The notes: generated from the letters alone by a model not told the origin. A stretch of 48,796 nt of DNA from Pseudoroseomonas ludipueritiae (GCF_014490445.1 NZ_JACTUZ010000018.1:1-48796), one strand, 5' to 3'; numbered from the stretch's first letter, positions 33,815-42,763 are shown. A program made the numbers and translations.

Positions 33815-34561
33815 GTGGAATTGGATGGACTCTGGCTCGCGGTGGCCTTCTTCCTCATCGCACTAATCTATGCGTCGGTCGGCCAGGCTGGGGCATCTGG
33901 CTACATCGCGATCATGGCGCTGGTCGGCTTTGCGCCGTTGGCCATGAAGACGACCGCGCTCGCCCTCAATCTGCTGGTCGCAGCAATCGGGACAGCCATG
34001 TTCCTGAAGGCGGGAAGGTTGTCGTGGCGAAGTGTCTGGCCTTTTGCGATCCTGGGCTTCCCGTTCTCTCTGCTCGGAGGATCTGTTCAGCTACCGGCGG
34101 ATATCTATTATCCGGTCGTCGGGGCGGTCCTCGTCCTGTCGGCCGTCCAGATGGCGCGGACGGCCCTTCGTAGATCTGGATCATCTGCGGACCTGCCGAC
34201 CGATCCGCCCTTCATCCCGGCGCTGGCCACGGGTGCGATCATCGGCTTCATATCCGGCACGACCGGGACCGGAGGCGGAGTATTCCTCGCACCGGTGATC
34301 CTCGCGATGAACTGGGGGACAGCGCGCCAGACTGCCGCGACAACCGCCGTCTACAATCTGATGAATTCGGCTGCTGCACTGCTTGGAGCCTATGCCTGGT
34401 GGGATCAGATCCCTAGTGCGCTACCCGGGTGGCTGATCGCCGTCGCTGTTGGCGGCTCGCTCGGGGCCTTCATCGGCAGCCGTTACCTCCCCGAACTATG
34501 GCTGCGCATCATTCTGGCGGCAATCCTTCTCGCCTCGGGTCTGAGGCTGCTGTTTGGGTGA
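33815..34561 (+). CDS. TSUP (TauE/SafE) family permease
   Basis: A 248-residue membrane protein with about eight hydrophobic segments in two similar halves. The family repeats are visible as ASVGQAGASGYIAIMALVG near the start and GFISGTTGTGGGVFLAPVIL in the second half. TSUP proteins export or import sulfite, sulfonates or related anions. Its place in front of an arsenic operon suggests an anion linked to oxyanion stress, but the substrate is unknown. Start is GTG 33815. Confidence 0.83.
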   Translation: MELDGLWLAVAFFLIALIYASVGQAGASGYIAIMALVGFAPLAMKTTALALNLLVAAIGTAMFLKAGRLSWRSVWPFAILGFPFSLLGGSVQLPADIYYPVVGAVLVLSAVQMARTALRRSGSSADLPTDPPFIPALATGAIIGFISGTTGTGGGVFLAPVILAMNWGTARQTAATTAVYNLMNSAAALLGAYAWWDQIPSALPGWLIAVAVGGSLGAFIGSRYLPELWLRIILAAILLASGLRLLFG

Positions 34562-34643
34562 CGGCCAGCTTTCCTATCACAAGCGAGTTTCAGCGGTCTC
34601 CCGACGAGGCGGAAACTATGTGCCGTCCCGGTCTAGACTCCAG

Positions 34644-34673
34644 TCCATATGTCGATTAGTCTCGACATATGGA
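34644..34673 (+). promoter_or_regulatory. ArsR operator spanning the arsR start codon
   Basis: TCCATATGTCGA (34,644-34,655) and TCGACATATGGA (34,662-34,673) form a perfect 12-bp inverted repeat with 6-bp spacer. The arsR ATG (34,669) lies inside the right arm, and there is no ribosome binding site, so the message may be leaderless. A weak promoter (TAGACT 34,634, 17 bp, TAGTCT 34,657) would place the start of transcription about at the ATG. Confidence 0.7.
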
Positions 34674-35040
34674 ATCAGAAAACGCCATCCTCGCTTTCGC
34701 CGCGCTCGCGCAACCGACCCGCCTCGACGTGTTCCGCCTGCTGATGGAGCACGAGCCGGACGGATTGCCCGCGGGCGAAGTCGCCCGCCGGTTGGATGTC
34801 CCGCACAACACCATGTCCACGCATCTGGCGACGCTGACGCGCGCCGGTCTGATTGATGCTGAGCGGCATAGCCGCTCGATCATCTATCGGGCGCGGCTCG
34901 ACGCTGTGCGGGAGCTCGCGGGCTTTCTCGTCAAGGATTGCTGCGGTGGCCACCCGGAAATCTGCGCGCCCCTGATCGCCGATTTTTCCCCTTGCTGCTC
35001 ACCGCAAACCCTCGCCGCCAAGGAGGCCACCCATGACTGA
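34669..35040 (+). CDS. arsR: ArsR family arsenic-responsive repressor
   Basis: A 123-residue winged-helix repressor of the ArsR/SmtB family. LAQPTRLDVFRLLMEHEP then GEVARRLDVPHNTMSTHLATLT is the HTH (about 14-60). The arsenite ligands are likely in the C-terminal cysteine cluster VKDCCGGHPEIC with a further CC near the end, the type found in proteobacterial ArsR proteins with C-terminal cysteine sites rather than in the DNA-binding helix. It binds the palindrome overlapping its own start. It overlaps arsC by 8 bases. Confidence 0.92.
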   Translation: MESENAILAFAALAQPTRLDVFRLLMEHEPDGLPAGEVARRLDVPHNTMSTHLATLTRAGLIDAERHSRSIIYRARLDAVRELAGFLVKDCCGGHPEICAPLIADFSPCCSPQTLAAKEATHD

Positions 35041-35560
35041 CCGCATCTACAATGTTCTGTTCCTTTGCACCGGCAATGCCGCGCGCTCGATCCTCGCCGA
35101 GAGCATTCTGAAGAAGGACGGCGATGGTCGCTTTCGCTCCTTCTCTGCCGGGTCGCAGCCGAAGGGAGCGGTCAATCCCTTTGCGCTGAAGGTGTTGCGG
35201 AGCTTCGACTACCCCGCCGAGGGCTTCCGCTCGAAAGGTTGGGAGGAGTTTGCCGGAGCCGACGCGCCTGTCATGGATTTCGTCTTTACCGTCTGCGACA
35301 GTGCCGCCGGTGAAGCCTGCCCGGTCTGGCCCGGCCAGCCCATGACCGCCCATTGGGGGATCGAAGACCCTGCCGCCGTCGATGGGCCGGACATCCAGAA
35401 GGAAGCCGCCTTCGTCGCCGCTTTCCGCTATATGAAGAACCGCATCTCGGCCTTTACGTCCCTACCAGTCGCCAGTCTCGACAAGGCGTCGCTCCGCACG
35501 AAGCTGACTGAGATCGGCCAGTCCGAAGGTGCGTCGTCTCCACGCAACAGCGCGGCGTGA
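35033..35560 (+). CDS. arsC: Arsenate reductase, LMW-phosphatase type
   Basis: A 175-residue low-molecular-weight phosphatase-like arsenate reductase. The P-loop is LFLCTGNAARSILAE with the catalytic Cys12 and Arg18, and the acid motif is WGIEDPAAVDG. C-terminal residues (about 160-175) are disordered. It reduces arsenate to arsenite, using thioredoxin or mycothiol-type partners in related branches. It overlaps arsR at its start and leads directly to a second, unrelated arsenate reductase. Confidence 0.9.
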   Translation: MTDRIYNVLFLCTGNAARSILAESILKKDGDGRFRSFSAGSQPKGAVNPFALKVLRSFDYPAEGFRSKGWEEFAGADAPVMDFVFTVCDSAAGEACPVWPGQPMTAHWGIEDPAAVDGPDIQKEAAFVAAFRYMKNRISAFTSLPVASLDKASLRTKLTEIGQSEGASSPRNSAA

Positions 35561-35568
35561 GGCAGGCT

Positions 35569-35994
35569 ATGGACGTCATCATCTACCACAACCCGGATTG
35601 CGGAACCTCGCGCAACACCCTGGCGATGATCCGCAATGCAGGCGTCGAGCCACATGTCATCGAATATCTCAAGACACCGCCGTCTCGGGACATGCTCACC
35701 CAGCTCATCGCGCGCATGGGTATCCCCGTCCGCGCCCTGCTGCGCGAGAAGGGCATGCCCTATGCAGAGCTTGGCCTGGGCAACCCGGCACTGAGCGACG
35801 AGGAGTTGCTTGATGCGATGATGGCGCATCCCATCCTGATCAACCGGCCCATCGTCGTCAGCCCGAAGGGCGTTCGGCTTTGCCGACCGTCCGAGGACGT
35901 CCTCGACCTGCTGCCGCCGCAGCACGGCGCGTTCGTCAAGGAAGACGGCGAGCGGGTGATCGACGAACACGGCCGGCGCGTGCCCACGGCCTGA
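35569..35994 (+). CDS. arsC: Arsenate reductase, glutaredoxin-dependent type
   Basis: A 141-residue ArsC of the E. coli plasmid R773 type from ATG 35569; a GTG at 35557 overlapping the previous stop is the alternative. The active site is YHNPDCGTSRNTL with the catalytic cysteine at about residue 11, and arsenate-binding arginines appear in the family blocks ALLREKG and NRPIVV. It uses glutathione and glutaredoxin. Having both ArsC folds in one operon is redundant at the level of reaction but draws on different reductants. Confidence 0.92.
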   Translation: MDVIIYHNPDCGTSRNTLAMIRNAGVEPHVIEYLKTPPSRDMLTQLIARMGIPVRALLREKGMPYAELGLGNPALSDEELLDAMMAHPILINRPIVVSPKGVRLCRPSEDVLDLLPPQHGAFVKEDGERVIDEHGRRVPTA

Positions 35995-36003
35995 AGGAAT
36001 TCC

Positions 36004-37059
36004 ATGTCTACTTTTGAACGCTACCTCACCCTCTGGGTCGCATTGTGCATTGTCGTCGGCATCGCGCTCGGCCATTTTCTGCCGGGCGAATTTCATGCCA
36101 TCGGCGCGATGGAAATTGCCAAGGTCAACCTGCCGGTAGCCGTGCTGATCTGGCTGATGGTCATCCCCATGCTGCTCAAGATCGACTTCGCCGCATTGGG
36201 CGAGGTCGGCCGCCACTGGCGCGGCATCGGCGTGACGCTGTTCATCAACTGGGCGGTAAAGCCGTTCTCGATGGCTCTATTGGGCTGGCTGTTCATCGGC
36301 TGGCTGTTCCGGCCCTATCTGCCGGCAGATCAGATCGACAGCTATATTGCCGGTCTCATCATCCTCGCGGCCGCGCCTTGCACGGCCATGGTGTTCGTCT
36401 GGTCGAACCTGACCAAGGGCGAGCCACATTTTACGTTGAGCCAGGTCGCGCTCAATGACGCCATCATGGTCGTTGCCTTTGCGCCCATCGTTGGCCTGTT
36501 GCTGGGCCTGTCGGCCATCACCGTGCCATGGGGCACGCTGGTCCTGTCCGTGGTACTCTACATCGTCATTCCCGTCATCATCGCGCAGATCGTCCGTCGT
36601 CGACTTCTGGCGAGCGGCGGGCAGGTCGCACTCGATCGGCTGCTTTCAAAGCTTGGACCGGCATCACTTGTGGCGCTGCTCGCGACGCTGGTGCTGTTGT
36701 TCGGCTTTCAGGGCGAGCAGATCATCGCGCAGCCGGCAATCATCGGCCTGCTTGCTGTGCCTATCCTGATTCAGGTCTATTTCAACTCTGGCCTTGCCTA
36801 TCTGCTCAACCGGATGGCCGGCGAACAGCATTGCGTGGCGGGTCCCTCGGCGCTGATCGGCGCGTCGAATTTCTTCGAACTGGCGGTCGCCGCCGCCATC
36901 AGCCTGTTCGGCTTTCACTCGGGCGCGGCGCTCGCCACGGTGGTCGGCGTGCTGATCGAGGTCCCGGTTATGCTCTCGGTCGTCTGGATCGTGAACCGCT
37001 CCAAAGGCTGGTATGAACGCGGCGGCAAAGTCTCCAGACTGGCGGAGGCGCAGCGCTGA
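36004..37059 (+). CDS. acr3: Acr3 arsenite efflux permease
   Basis: A 351-residue membrane protein of the ACR3 family with ten hydrophobic segments. The family's conserved cysteine is in [18 protein letters not shown] in the fourth segment region, and [19 protein letters not shown] follows. It expels arsenite (and often antimonite) using proton-motive force. It stands 9 bp after arsC and shares a base with the arsH start (TGATG). Confidence 0.94.
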   Translation: MSTFERYLTLWVALCIVVGIALGHFLPGEFHAIGAMEIAKVNLPVAVLIWLMVIPMLLKIDFAALGEVGRHWRGIGVTLFINWAVKPFSMALLGWLFIGWLFRPYLPADQIDSYIAGLIILAAAPCTAMVFVWSNLTKGEPHFTLSQVALNDAIMVVAFAPIVGLLLGLSAITVPWGTLVLSVVLYIVIPVIIAQIVRRRLLASGGQVALDRLLSKLGPASLVALLATLVLLFGFQGEQIIAQPAIIGLLAVPILIQVYFNSGLAYLLNRMAGEQHCVAGPSALIGASNFFELAVAAAISLFGFHSGAALATVVGVLIEVPVMLSVVWIVNRSKGWYERGGKVSRLAEAQR

Positions 37060-37775
37060 TGCCGGACGAGCTTCCCAACCTTGATGCCGGTTGCGCTGAT
37101 GTTCCCAGTTTGGACCGTCTGCGCGCAGCGACGCCGTCTACCCATCCGCCGCGTATCCTGCTGCTTTACGGCTCGCTCCGCGAGCGATCCTACAGTCGCT
37201 TCCTGACATTCGAAGCCGAGCGTCTGCTCAAGCATTTCGGCGCGGAAACTCGTATCTTCGATCCGTCCGGCCTGCCGCTGCCGGACGGGGCTGAGGTCAA
37301 TCATCCCAAGGTGCAGGAATTACGTGAACTTTCGCGCTGGTCGGAAGGTCAGGTCTGGACCAGCCCGGAGCGTCACGGTGCGATGAGCGCGGTGATGAAG
37401 GCGCAGATCGACTGGATTCCCCTTTCGGACGGCGCGGTAAGGCCAACGCAGGGTCGGACACTCGCCGTCATGCAGGTCTCCGGCGGCTCGCAGAGCTTCA
37501 ACGCCGTCAACCAGATGCGTGTGCTCGGCCGCTGGATGCGGATGGTGACGATCCCCAACCAGTCCTCCGTCGCCAAAGCCTTTCAGGAGTTCGACGAGGC
37601 GGGCCGGATGAAACCGTCTTCCTATTATGATCGAGTGGTCGACGTGATGGAGGAACTGATGAAGTTCACACTGCTGACGCGCGACGTCTCTACCTACCTC
37701 ACCCACCGCTATTCCGAACGCAAGGAGAGCGGCGAGGCTCTGATGCGGCGGGTCAACCTGACGACTGCAACCTGA
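37059..37775 (+). CDS. arsH: ArsH NADPH-dependent FMN flavoprotein
   Basis: A 238-residue ArsH. The flavodoxin-like FMN site is [16 protein letters not shown] (about residues 30-45), and [19 protein letters not shown] and [13 protein letters not shown] are family blocks. ArsH oxidises trivalent organoarsenicals and reduces other electron acceptors; it gives resistance to methylarsenite. It is the last gene of the ars operon before chrA. Confidence 0.94.
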   Translation: MPDELPNLDAGCADVPSLDRLRAATPSTHPPRILLLYGSLRERSYSRFLTFEAERLLKHFGAETRIFDPSGLPLPDGAEVNHPKVQELRELSRWSEGQVWTSPERHGAMSAVMKAQIDWIPLSDGAVRPTQGRTLAVMQVSGGSQSFNAVNQMRVLGRWMRMVTIPNQSSVAKAFQEFDEAGRMKPSSYYDRVVDVMEELMKFTLLTRDVSTYLTHRYSERKESGEALMRRVNLTTAT

Positions 37776-37841
37776 GAATCTATCTCGCGCCGATCGCACG
37801 TCATCGTTTGCAAGAATGCCCCAACCAACGAGGTCTCCTGA

Positions 37842-39041
37842 ATGGATCATAGCCCGCAACAGTCGCAAGGAAGCGTCTCCGAGGTATTCCGCGCATTCCT
37901 GAAGCTGGGGCTCACCTCCTTCGGCGGACCGATCGCGCATCTGGGCTATTTCCGGGACGAACTGGTGACGCGGCGAAAATGGCTGAGCGAAAGCGCATAT
38001 GCCGATCTGGTGGCGCTATGCCAGTTCCTGCCCGGTCCGGCCTCCAGCCAGGTCGGCTTTGCTCTTGGTCTGACGCGGGCGGGATGGCTCGGCGCGTTTG
38101 CAGCTTTCCTCGCCTTCACCCTGCCATCGGCCATGATCCTTCTCGCGCTTGCCATGACGGCTACGCGGCTGGAAGGTCCACTTGCGCTTGGCGTCCTGCA
38201 TGGTCTCAAGATCGTCGCCGTCGCCATCGTGGCGCAAGCCGTGTGGGGCATGGCAAAAAACCTCTGCCCCGATAAGGAGCGCGCCACGATCGCGGTCGTG
38301 GCCGTGCTTCTGCTTGCCTGGGCGCCGGGAGTGATCGGGATGATGGCGGCCATACTGCTGGGCGCACTCGCCGGGCTGGCTCTTGGCAAAGGACAGGTCA
38401 CGATTGGCGAGCATCTGCCTGTGCCGGTTTCACGCAAAGCCGGGCTGACGGCCTTTGCGCTGTTCGCCGTCTTGCTGATTGGTCTCCCGATCCTTGCGGG
38501 GCAGGCTCAGGGGTGGGCGCTTGCGGACAGCTTCTATCGTGCTGGCTCGCTGGTCTTTGGTGGCGGACATGTCGTGTTGCCACTGTTACAGGCCGAAACG
38601 GTCGCGCCGGGATGGGTGTCCGATGATGCCTTCCTCGCGGGCTATGGCGTAGCACAGGCGGTCCCCGGACCGCTCTTCACCTTTGCCGCCTGGCTCGGAG
38701 CGGTCATGGGACCGGCGCCGAACGGCGTGGCCGGCGCGATGATCGCTCTTGTCGCAGTTTTCCTGCCGGGCTTCCTGATCCTGATCGGGGCGCTGCCCTT
38801 CTGGGATCAGTTGCGCCGCACGACATGGGCGCAGTCGGCCATGCAGGGCGCCAATGCCGCCGTCGTCGGCATTCTCGGCGCTGCGCTTTATTCGCCTGTC
38901 TTCACCAGCGCGATCGGCGGCATGCCGGATTTCGCACTGGCCTTGATTTGTTTCGTGGCGCTGATGGCCTGGAAAGCTCCGCCATGGGTCGTCGTGTTGC
39001 TGGCGGCCGTGGGCGGAGCTGCGCTTAGCCTGATGATGTAA
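37842..39041 (+). CDS. chrA: ChrA chromate efflux transporter
   Basis: A 399-residue two-domain CHR-family protein. The first half carries GLTSFGGPIAHLGYFRDELV and LCQFLPGPASSQVGFALG; the second repeats the pattern as SLVFGGGHVVLPLLQAE and GVAQAVPGPLFTFAAWLG, the hallmark of the duplicated long-chain ChrA. It expels chromate, entering cells through sulfate pathways. It starts 66 bp after arsH with GAGGTCTCC upstream, so it may be part of the same message. Confidence 0.94.
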   Translation: MDHSPQQSQGSVSEVFRAFLKLGLTSFGGPIAHLGYFRDELVTRRKWLSESAYADLVALCQFLPGPASSQVGFALGLTRAGWLGAFAAFLAFTLPSAMILLALAMTATRLEGPLALGVLHGLKIVAVAIVAQAVWGMAKNLCPDKERATIAVVAVLLLAWAPGVIGMMAAILLGALAGLALGKGQVTIGEHLPVPVSRKAGLTAFALFAVLLIGLPILAGQAQGWALADSFYRAGSLVFGGGHVVLPLLQAETVAPGWVSDDAFLAGYGVAQAVPGPLFTFAAWLGAVMGPAPNGVAGAMIALVAVFLPGFLILIGALPFWDQLRRTTWAQSAMQGANAAVVGILGAALYSPVFTSAIGGMPDFALALICFVALMAWKAPPWVVVLLAAVGGAALSLMM

Positions 39042-39148
39042 AACGTTTCGACAACCTTCGGGCGTTCACTCTGTCAGACCGAGCACATTGATCGAAGCAA
39101 GCTGATGCACGGCTTGCAGGATATATCCAAGCCCATTGAAGTCCGGAT

Positions 39149-39166
39149 GAGTTTCTGCACAGCCTG
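39149..39166 (-). repeat. Right inverted repeat of IS1182 element
   Basis: GAGTTTCTGCACAGCCTG, exact reverse complement of 32,124-32,141. It lies 107 bp after chrA and is followed by CCCC, the same four bases that precede the left repeat. Confidence 0.8.
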
Positions 39167-39182
39167 CCCCGCAACGCCCCCG

Positions 39183-39263
39183 AGAGTGAGAGTGCGGACG
39201 GGTTTTCCGTGACGGGTTCAGGGTTGGAGGAGAGGCCTCCGGCGCCCGTCGTGGAGAATAGCC
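39183..39263 (+). promoter_or_regulatory. Conserved leader element, copy 1 (before DUF932 gene)
   Basis: An 81-base leader starting AGAGTGAGAG and ending at the ATG. It shares ordered blocks with the leader of the parB-like gene (40,551-40,632): AGAGTGAGAG, GCGG, CGTGACG, GTT, GAGAGGC, CGGC, CGTCG and GGAG, at nearly the same spacing. A hairpin GGAGG-AGAGG-CCTCC lies in the middle. The GGAG block is probably the ribosome binding site. Could be a structured RNA or a conserved promoter region. Confidence 0.6.
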
Positions 39264-40460
39264 ATGACGCATGTGGAGATTCTGGACGCCGCTCGCGACC
39301 GCGCTGGCGGATACAAGGTCGATGTGAGCCGCGGCGAGCGGATCGGCCGCGTATCGTCGGAATGGTTCTCGCGGCCGGCCGACGAGCGCTACCTATCCCT
39401 GTCGGACCTCTATGCCGCTGTCCGTAGCCGGACTGAGCGGAGCCGTACCCAAACCGTCGCGAGCGCAGCGATCCGGGTCGCGGCGAGCCACGATAATGCC
39501 GAACGCCTAGCACTGATGCTGCCCGGCTCCGACACGCCGATCGCGCCCACGCATTGGAGCTTCGGCCAACTCGCAAGTCTGGTCGGCGCGCCGGCGGCCT
39601 ATCTGCGCCAGCTTCCCGGGCCGCTGGCCGGCATCAACCTGCAATACGGGCTGACCTCCCATCGCGCCGAGCAGGTAAAGACGCTCGAGATCGAAAACGG
39701 ACGCGTCGAGCTGCGCGCCGTTACCGGGCCCGACTATGGCCGCATTTTCGACCACGAGCTGGTCGCGGCCGTGCAGCGCATCGCCGGCAACGGCACGGGC
39801 GACACCCGCTGGAAGGTGCCGGGCGTGCTAGACTGGTCGACGGGGGTCTACAATCCGCGCGTCGACATCACCCAGGACACCACCACCCTTTATGCCTCGG
39901 ACCGGGATGTCTTCCTCTTCCTGGTCGACGATCTGAATCCGATCGAGGCCGGCCGGCTGCCCGATGGCTCGCCAGACCTCTATTTCCGCGGCTTCTACTG
40001 CTGGAATTCCGAGGTGGGCGCGAAGACGCTTGGCATGGCGAGCTTCTATCTCCGTGCCGTTTGCCAGAACCGGAATTTGTGGGGGGTCGAGGATTTCGAG
40101 GAGATCACCATCCGCCACTCGAAATATGCCGCCTCGCGCTTCGCGCATGAGGCGGCGCCAGCGCTGACCCGCTTTGCCAACTCCTCGCCACTCCCCTTCG
40201 TCAACGGCATCAAGGCGGCGCGCGAGAAGATCGTGGCGCGTAGCGACGAGGATCGTAGCGACTTCCTGCGCAAGCGCGGGTTCTCGAAGACCGAGACGGC
40301 AAAGATCATTGAGACAGTGCTGGCCGAAGAAGGCCGTAAGCCCCAAAGCGTGTTCGATTTCGTGCAGGGCATCACTGCGGTCGCCCGCGGCAAGACCCAG
40401 CAGGACGCGCGGCTCGATCTCGAGGCGCGCGCGAAGAAGCTTCTCGATCGGGCGGCCTGA
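39264..40460 (+). CDS. DUF932 domain protein
   Basis: A 398-residue member of DUF932 (PF06067), a family found on plasmids, conjugative elements and phages and related to the LGT domain group. Recognisable blocks are LYFRGFYCWNSEVGAKTLG and FYLRAVCQNRNLWGVEDFEEITIRHSK-type sequence (positions about 235-290). Biochemical role unknown; such genes travel with partition and replication genes. Preceded by a conserved leader and followed by a hairpin terminator. Confidence 0.83.
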   Translation: MTHVEILDAARDRAGGYKVDVSRGERIGRVSSEWFSRPADERYLSLSDLYAAVRSRTERSRTQTVASAAIRVAASHDNAERLALMLPGSDTPIAPTHWSFGQLASLVGAPAAYLRQLPGPLAGINLQYGLTSHRAEQVKTLEIENGRVELRAVTGPDYGRIFDHELVAAVQRIAGNGTGDTRWKVPGVLDWSTGVYNPRVDITQDTTTLYASDRDVFLFLVDDLNPIEAGRLPDGSPDLYFRGFYCWNSEVGAKTLGMASFYLRAVCQNRNLWGVEDFEEITIRHSKYAASRFAHEAAPALTRFANSSPLPFVNGIKAAREKIVARSDEDRSDFLRKRGFSKTETAKIIETVLAEEGRKPQSVFDFVQGITAVARGKTQQDARLDLEARAKKLLDRAA

Positions 40461-40469
40461 CCCCCAGAA

Positions 40470-40519
40470 AGCCGGAGACACGGCTTTACGAGTCTCCGGC
40501 TCCGTGCCGTTCCCTCTTT
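40470..40519 (+). terminator. Hairpin terminator after DUF932 gene
   Basis: AGCCGGAGAC (40,470-40,479) and GTCTCCGGCT (40,492-40,501) form a perfect 10-bp stem with a 12-base loop, 10 bases after the stop codon, followed by a pyrimidine-rich TTCCCTCTTTCC. Confidence 0.65.
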
Positions 40520-40550
40520 CCTGATCGTCGGTCCCGCGGCGCTGCCCTCC

Positions 40551-40632
40551 AGAGTGAGAGGGCGGCGCTGCGCTTCGTGACGAGTTGATGCCGAGAGAGA
40601 GGCTTTCGGCTCTCGTCGCGGAGTACATCCCG
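40551..40632 (+). promoter_or_regulatory. Conserved leader element, copy 2 (before parB-like gene)
   Basis: The 82 bases from AGAGTGAGAG to the parB ATG repeat the blocks and order of 39,183-39,263. The central hairpin is kept with different bases (GAGAG...CTCTC here, GGAGG...CCTCC in copy 1). Upstream, CCCGC--CGC is also shared, so the homologous unit may begin near 40,530. Confidence 0.6.
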
Positions 40633-42741
40633 ATGGCTACCACTGTTCAGAAGATCACCCTCTCGCCCTCGCGCGACATTCCCTTCAACAAGCTCTTGCT
40701 CTCCCAGTCGAACGTCCGGCGGGTGAAGGCCGGCGTCTCGATCGAGGAGCTGGCCGACGACATCGCCCGCCGCGGCCTGTTGCAGGGCCTCAGCGTGCGC
40801 GCGGTCGTCGATCAGGCCGGCGTCGAGACCGGCATGTTCGAGATTCCGGCTGGTGGCCGGCGCTACCGGGCGCTGGAGCTACTCGTGAAGCAGAAGCGTC
40901 TCGCCAAGACCGCGCCGGTGCCGTGCATCGTCCGCGACAGCGGCATCGCCGAGGAGGACTCGCTCGCCGAGAATGTCCAGCGCGCGCCGTTGCACCCTCT
41001 CGACCAGTTCCGGGCCTTCCTCGCGCTACGCGAGAAGGGGCAGTCCGAAGAAGAGATCGCTGCCGCGTTCTTCGTCTCAGTCAACGTGGTGAAGCAGCGC
41101 CTGAAGCTGGCGTCGGTCTCGCCGGCGCTGCTCGACGTCTATGCCGAGGACGGCATGACGCTCGACCAGCTCATGGCCTTCACCGTCTCCGGCGACCACG
41201 AGCGCCAAGAGCAGGTCTTCGAGCGCCTGAAGGCTTCCTACGACAAGCAGCCCTACGTCATCCGCCGGATGCTGACTGAGGGCGCGGTCCGCGCCTCCGA
41301 CAAGCGGGCGCAGTTCATCGGCGTGGATGCCTACGTCGCGGCCGGTGGCACGGTCCTGCGCGACCTGTTCCAAGGCGACGATGGCGGCTGGCTGCAGGAT
41401 GTTCCGCTCGTGGACCAGATGACCGCCGACAAGCTGAAGGCGGACGCCGAGGTGGTCGCCGCCGAAGGCTGGAAGTGGATCGAAGTCGCGCCGGACTTCG
41501 CCTACGGCCATGCCTTCGGTATGCGCCAGCTTCGTGGCGAGACCGTCGCGCTGACCACCGAGGAGGAAGCAAGCCGCAACGCGCTTCAGTCCGAGTTGGA
41601 CCGCCTGTCGGACGAATATCAGGACGCCGACGAACTGCCCGACGAGGTCGACGAGCGCCTGTCGGAGCTAGAGACGCTGATCGAGGGCTTCGGCGACCGG
41701 CCCGTCGTGTTCGACGCCACCGAGATCGCGCGTGCCGGCGCCTTCATCAGCATCGGCGCTGATGGCCAGCTTCGCATCGAGCGGGGCTATGTCCGACCGG
41801 AAGACGAATTGGCGGCCCAGCCTACGTCCGAGCCGGACGCGGACGGCGACGATGAACGCGCGATGGCCGCCGGCTATGAGGGCGACGAGGCCGTCATGAC
41901 GGCGGAGCCAGACGCCGAGCCGGAGGAGGACGAGGGTCTCTCCCCCATGTCCGACCGCCTGATGACCGAGCTGACCTCGCATCGGACGCTTGGCCTCCGC
42001 AACGCGCTCGGCGAGCGACCGGACGTCGCCTTCGTCGCGGCCCTGCACGTTCTGACGCTGAAGACCTTCTACCACTACGGCTCGGATAGCTGCCTCGAGC
42101 TGGACCTGAAGAGCGTCAGCTTCGGGACGCAGGCGCCGGGGCTCAACGACAGCGTGTCGGCCGAGGCGATCCGCGTGCGGCACGAAAGCTGGTCGAAGGC
42201 GCTTCCCAAGGAATCGGCCGATCTCTGGGATGCGCTGCAGGAATGGGACGGCGACAGTCAAGCGGGCCTATTCGCCCACATCGTCAGCCTTTCGGTCAAC
42301 GCGGTGTACGAGCCCTGGAACCGGCGACCCCGTGCGGCCGCCCATGCCGACCGGCTGGCGCAGGCGGTCGACCTCGACATGGCGGCAGCGGGGTGGAAGC
42401 CGACCGTGGACAACTTCCTCAGCCGGGTGACGAAGGCCCGCATCCTTCAGGCGGTTTCCCAGGCGAAGGGCCAACGCGCCGCCGATCGGATCGAGCATCT
42501 GAAGAAGGGCGACATGGCAGCGGAAGCACAGACGCTGCTCGACGATACCGGCTGGTTGCCTGAACCGCTTCGCACCGTCGATCGGAGCGCGTCGAATGTC
42601 GAACCCACCGTGATCGGCGAATCTATTGAGGCGGTCGCACAATCGACGGCAATCGAGGGCGAAACGGCCATGGCCGAAGACGAGCCCTTCGCGGAAGATG
42701 AGATGGCCGACGACGCTCCCCACGCGGTCGCGGCCGAATAA
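40633..42741 (+). CDS. parB: Large ParB/RepB-like partition protein
   Basis: A 702-residue protein from ATG 40633. The N-terminal ParB/Sulfiredoxin-like domain is clear: LLLSQSNVRRVKAGVSIEEL, GLLQGLSVRAVV, AGGRRYRALELL (the CTPase loop region) and EEDSLAENVQRAPLHPLDQF, followed by an HTH (AAFFVSVNVVKQRLKL). The rest, about 450 residues, has an acidic, low-complexity middle (EPDADGDDERAM) and a C-terminal domain of unknown role. This long form is typical of integrative and conjugative elements of alphaproteobacteria, where it may regulate or segregate the element. No ParA gene is adjacent. Confidence 0.85.
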   Translation: MATTVQKITLSPSRDIPFNKLLLSQSNVRRVKAGVSIEELADDIARRGLLQGLSVRAVVDQAGVETGMFEIPAGGRRYRALELLVKQKRLAKTAPVPCIVRDSGIAEEDSLAENVQRAPLHPLDQFRAFLALREKGQSEEEIAAAFFVSVNVVKQRLKLASVSPALLDVYAEDGMTLDQLMAFTVSGDHERQEQVFERLKASYDKQPYVIRRMLTEGAVRASDKRAQFIGVDAYVAAGGTVLRDLFQGDDGGWLQDVPLVDQMTADKLKADAEVVAAEGWKWIEVAPDFAYGHAFGMRQLRGETVALTTEEEASRNALQSELDRLSDEYQDADELPDEVDERLSELETLIEGFGDRPVVFDATEIARAGAFISIGADGQLRIERGYVRPEDELAAQPTSEPDADGDDERAMAAGYEGDEAVMTAEPDAEPEEDEGLSPMSDRLMTELTSHRTLGLRNALGERPDVAFVAALHVLTLKTFYHYGSDSCLELDLKSVSFGTQAPGLNDSVSAEAIRVRHESWSKALPKESADLWDALQEWDGDSQAGLFAHIVSLSVNAVYEPWNRRPRAAAHADRLAQAVDLDMAAAGWKPTVDNFLSRVTKARILQAVSQAKGQRAADRIEHLKKGDMAAEAQTLLDDTGWLPEPLRTVDRSASNVEPTVIGESIEAVAQSTAIEGETAMAEDEPFAEDEMADDAPHAVAAE

Positions 42742-42763
42742 CCGTCAACGACTTGCGAGACTG

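Larger units (their letters stand above)
32124..39166. mobile_element. IS1182-family element with arsenic/chromate cargo (transporter IS)
   Basis: A 7,043-bp unit bounded by perfect 18-bp inverted repeats (32,124-32,141 and 39,149-39,166). It holds one IS1182 transposase near the left end, then a TSUP permease, arsR, two arsC genes, acr3, arsH and chrA. CCCC flanks both ends, a possible 4-bp target duplication. Excising the unit with one CCCC restores GCGGGG-AGA-CCCCGC, a perfect hairpin in the leader upstream of the DUF932 gene. I found no second copy of the repeat just upstream of the transposase, where an ordinary IS1182 would end, so the cargo appears to lie inside one IS. A composite with a lost second IS is the alternative. 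Confidence 0.7.

Noticed and set aside
39066-39149. 28-codon minus-strand tail (HPDFNGLGYILQ...) cut by the right inverted repeat
   Set aside because: Could be a truncated gene, but there is too little sequence to show it was ever coding.
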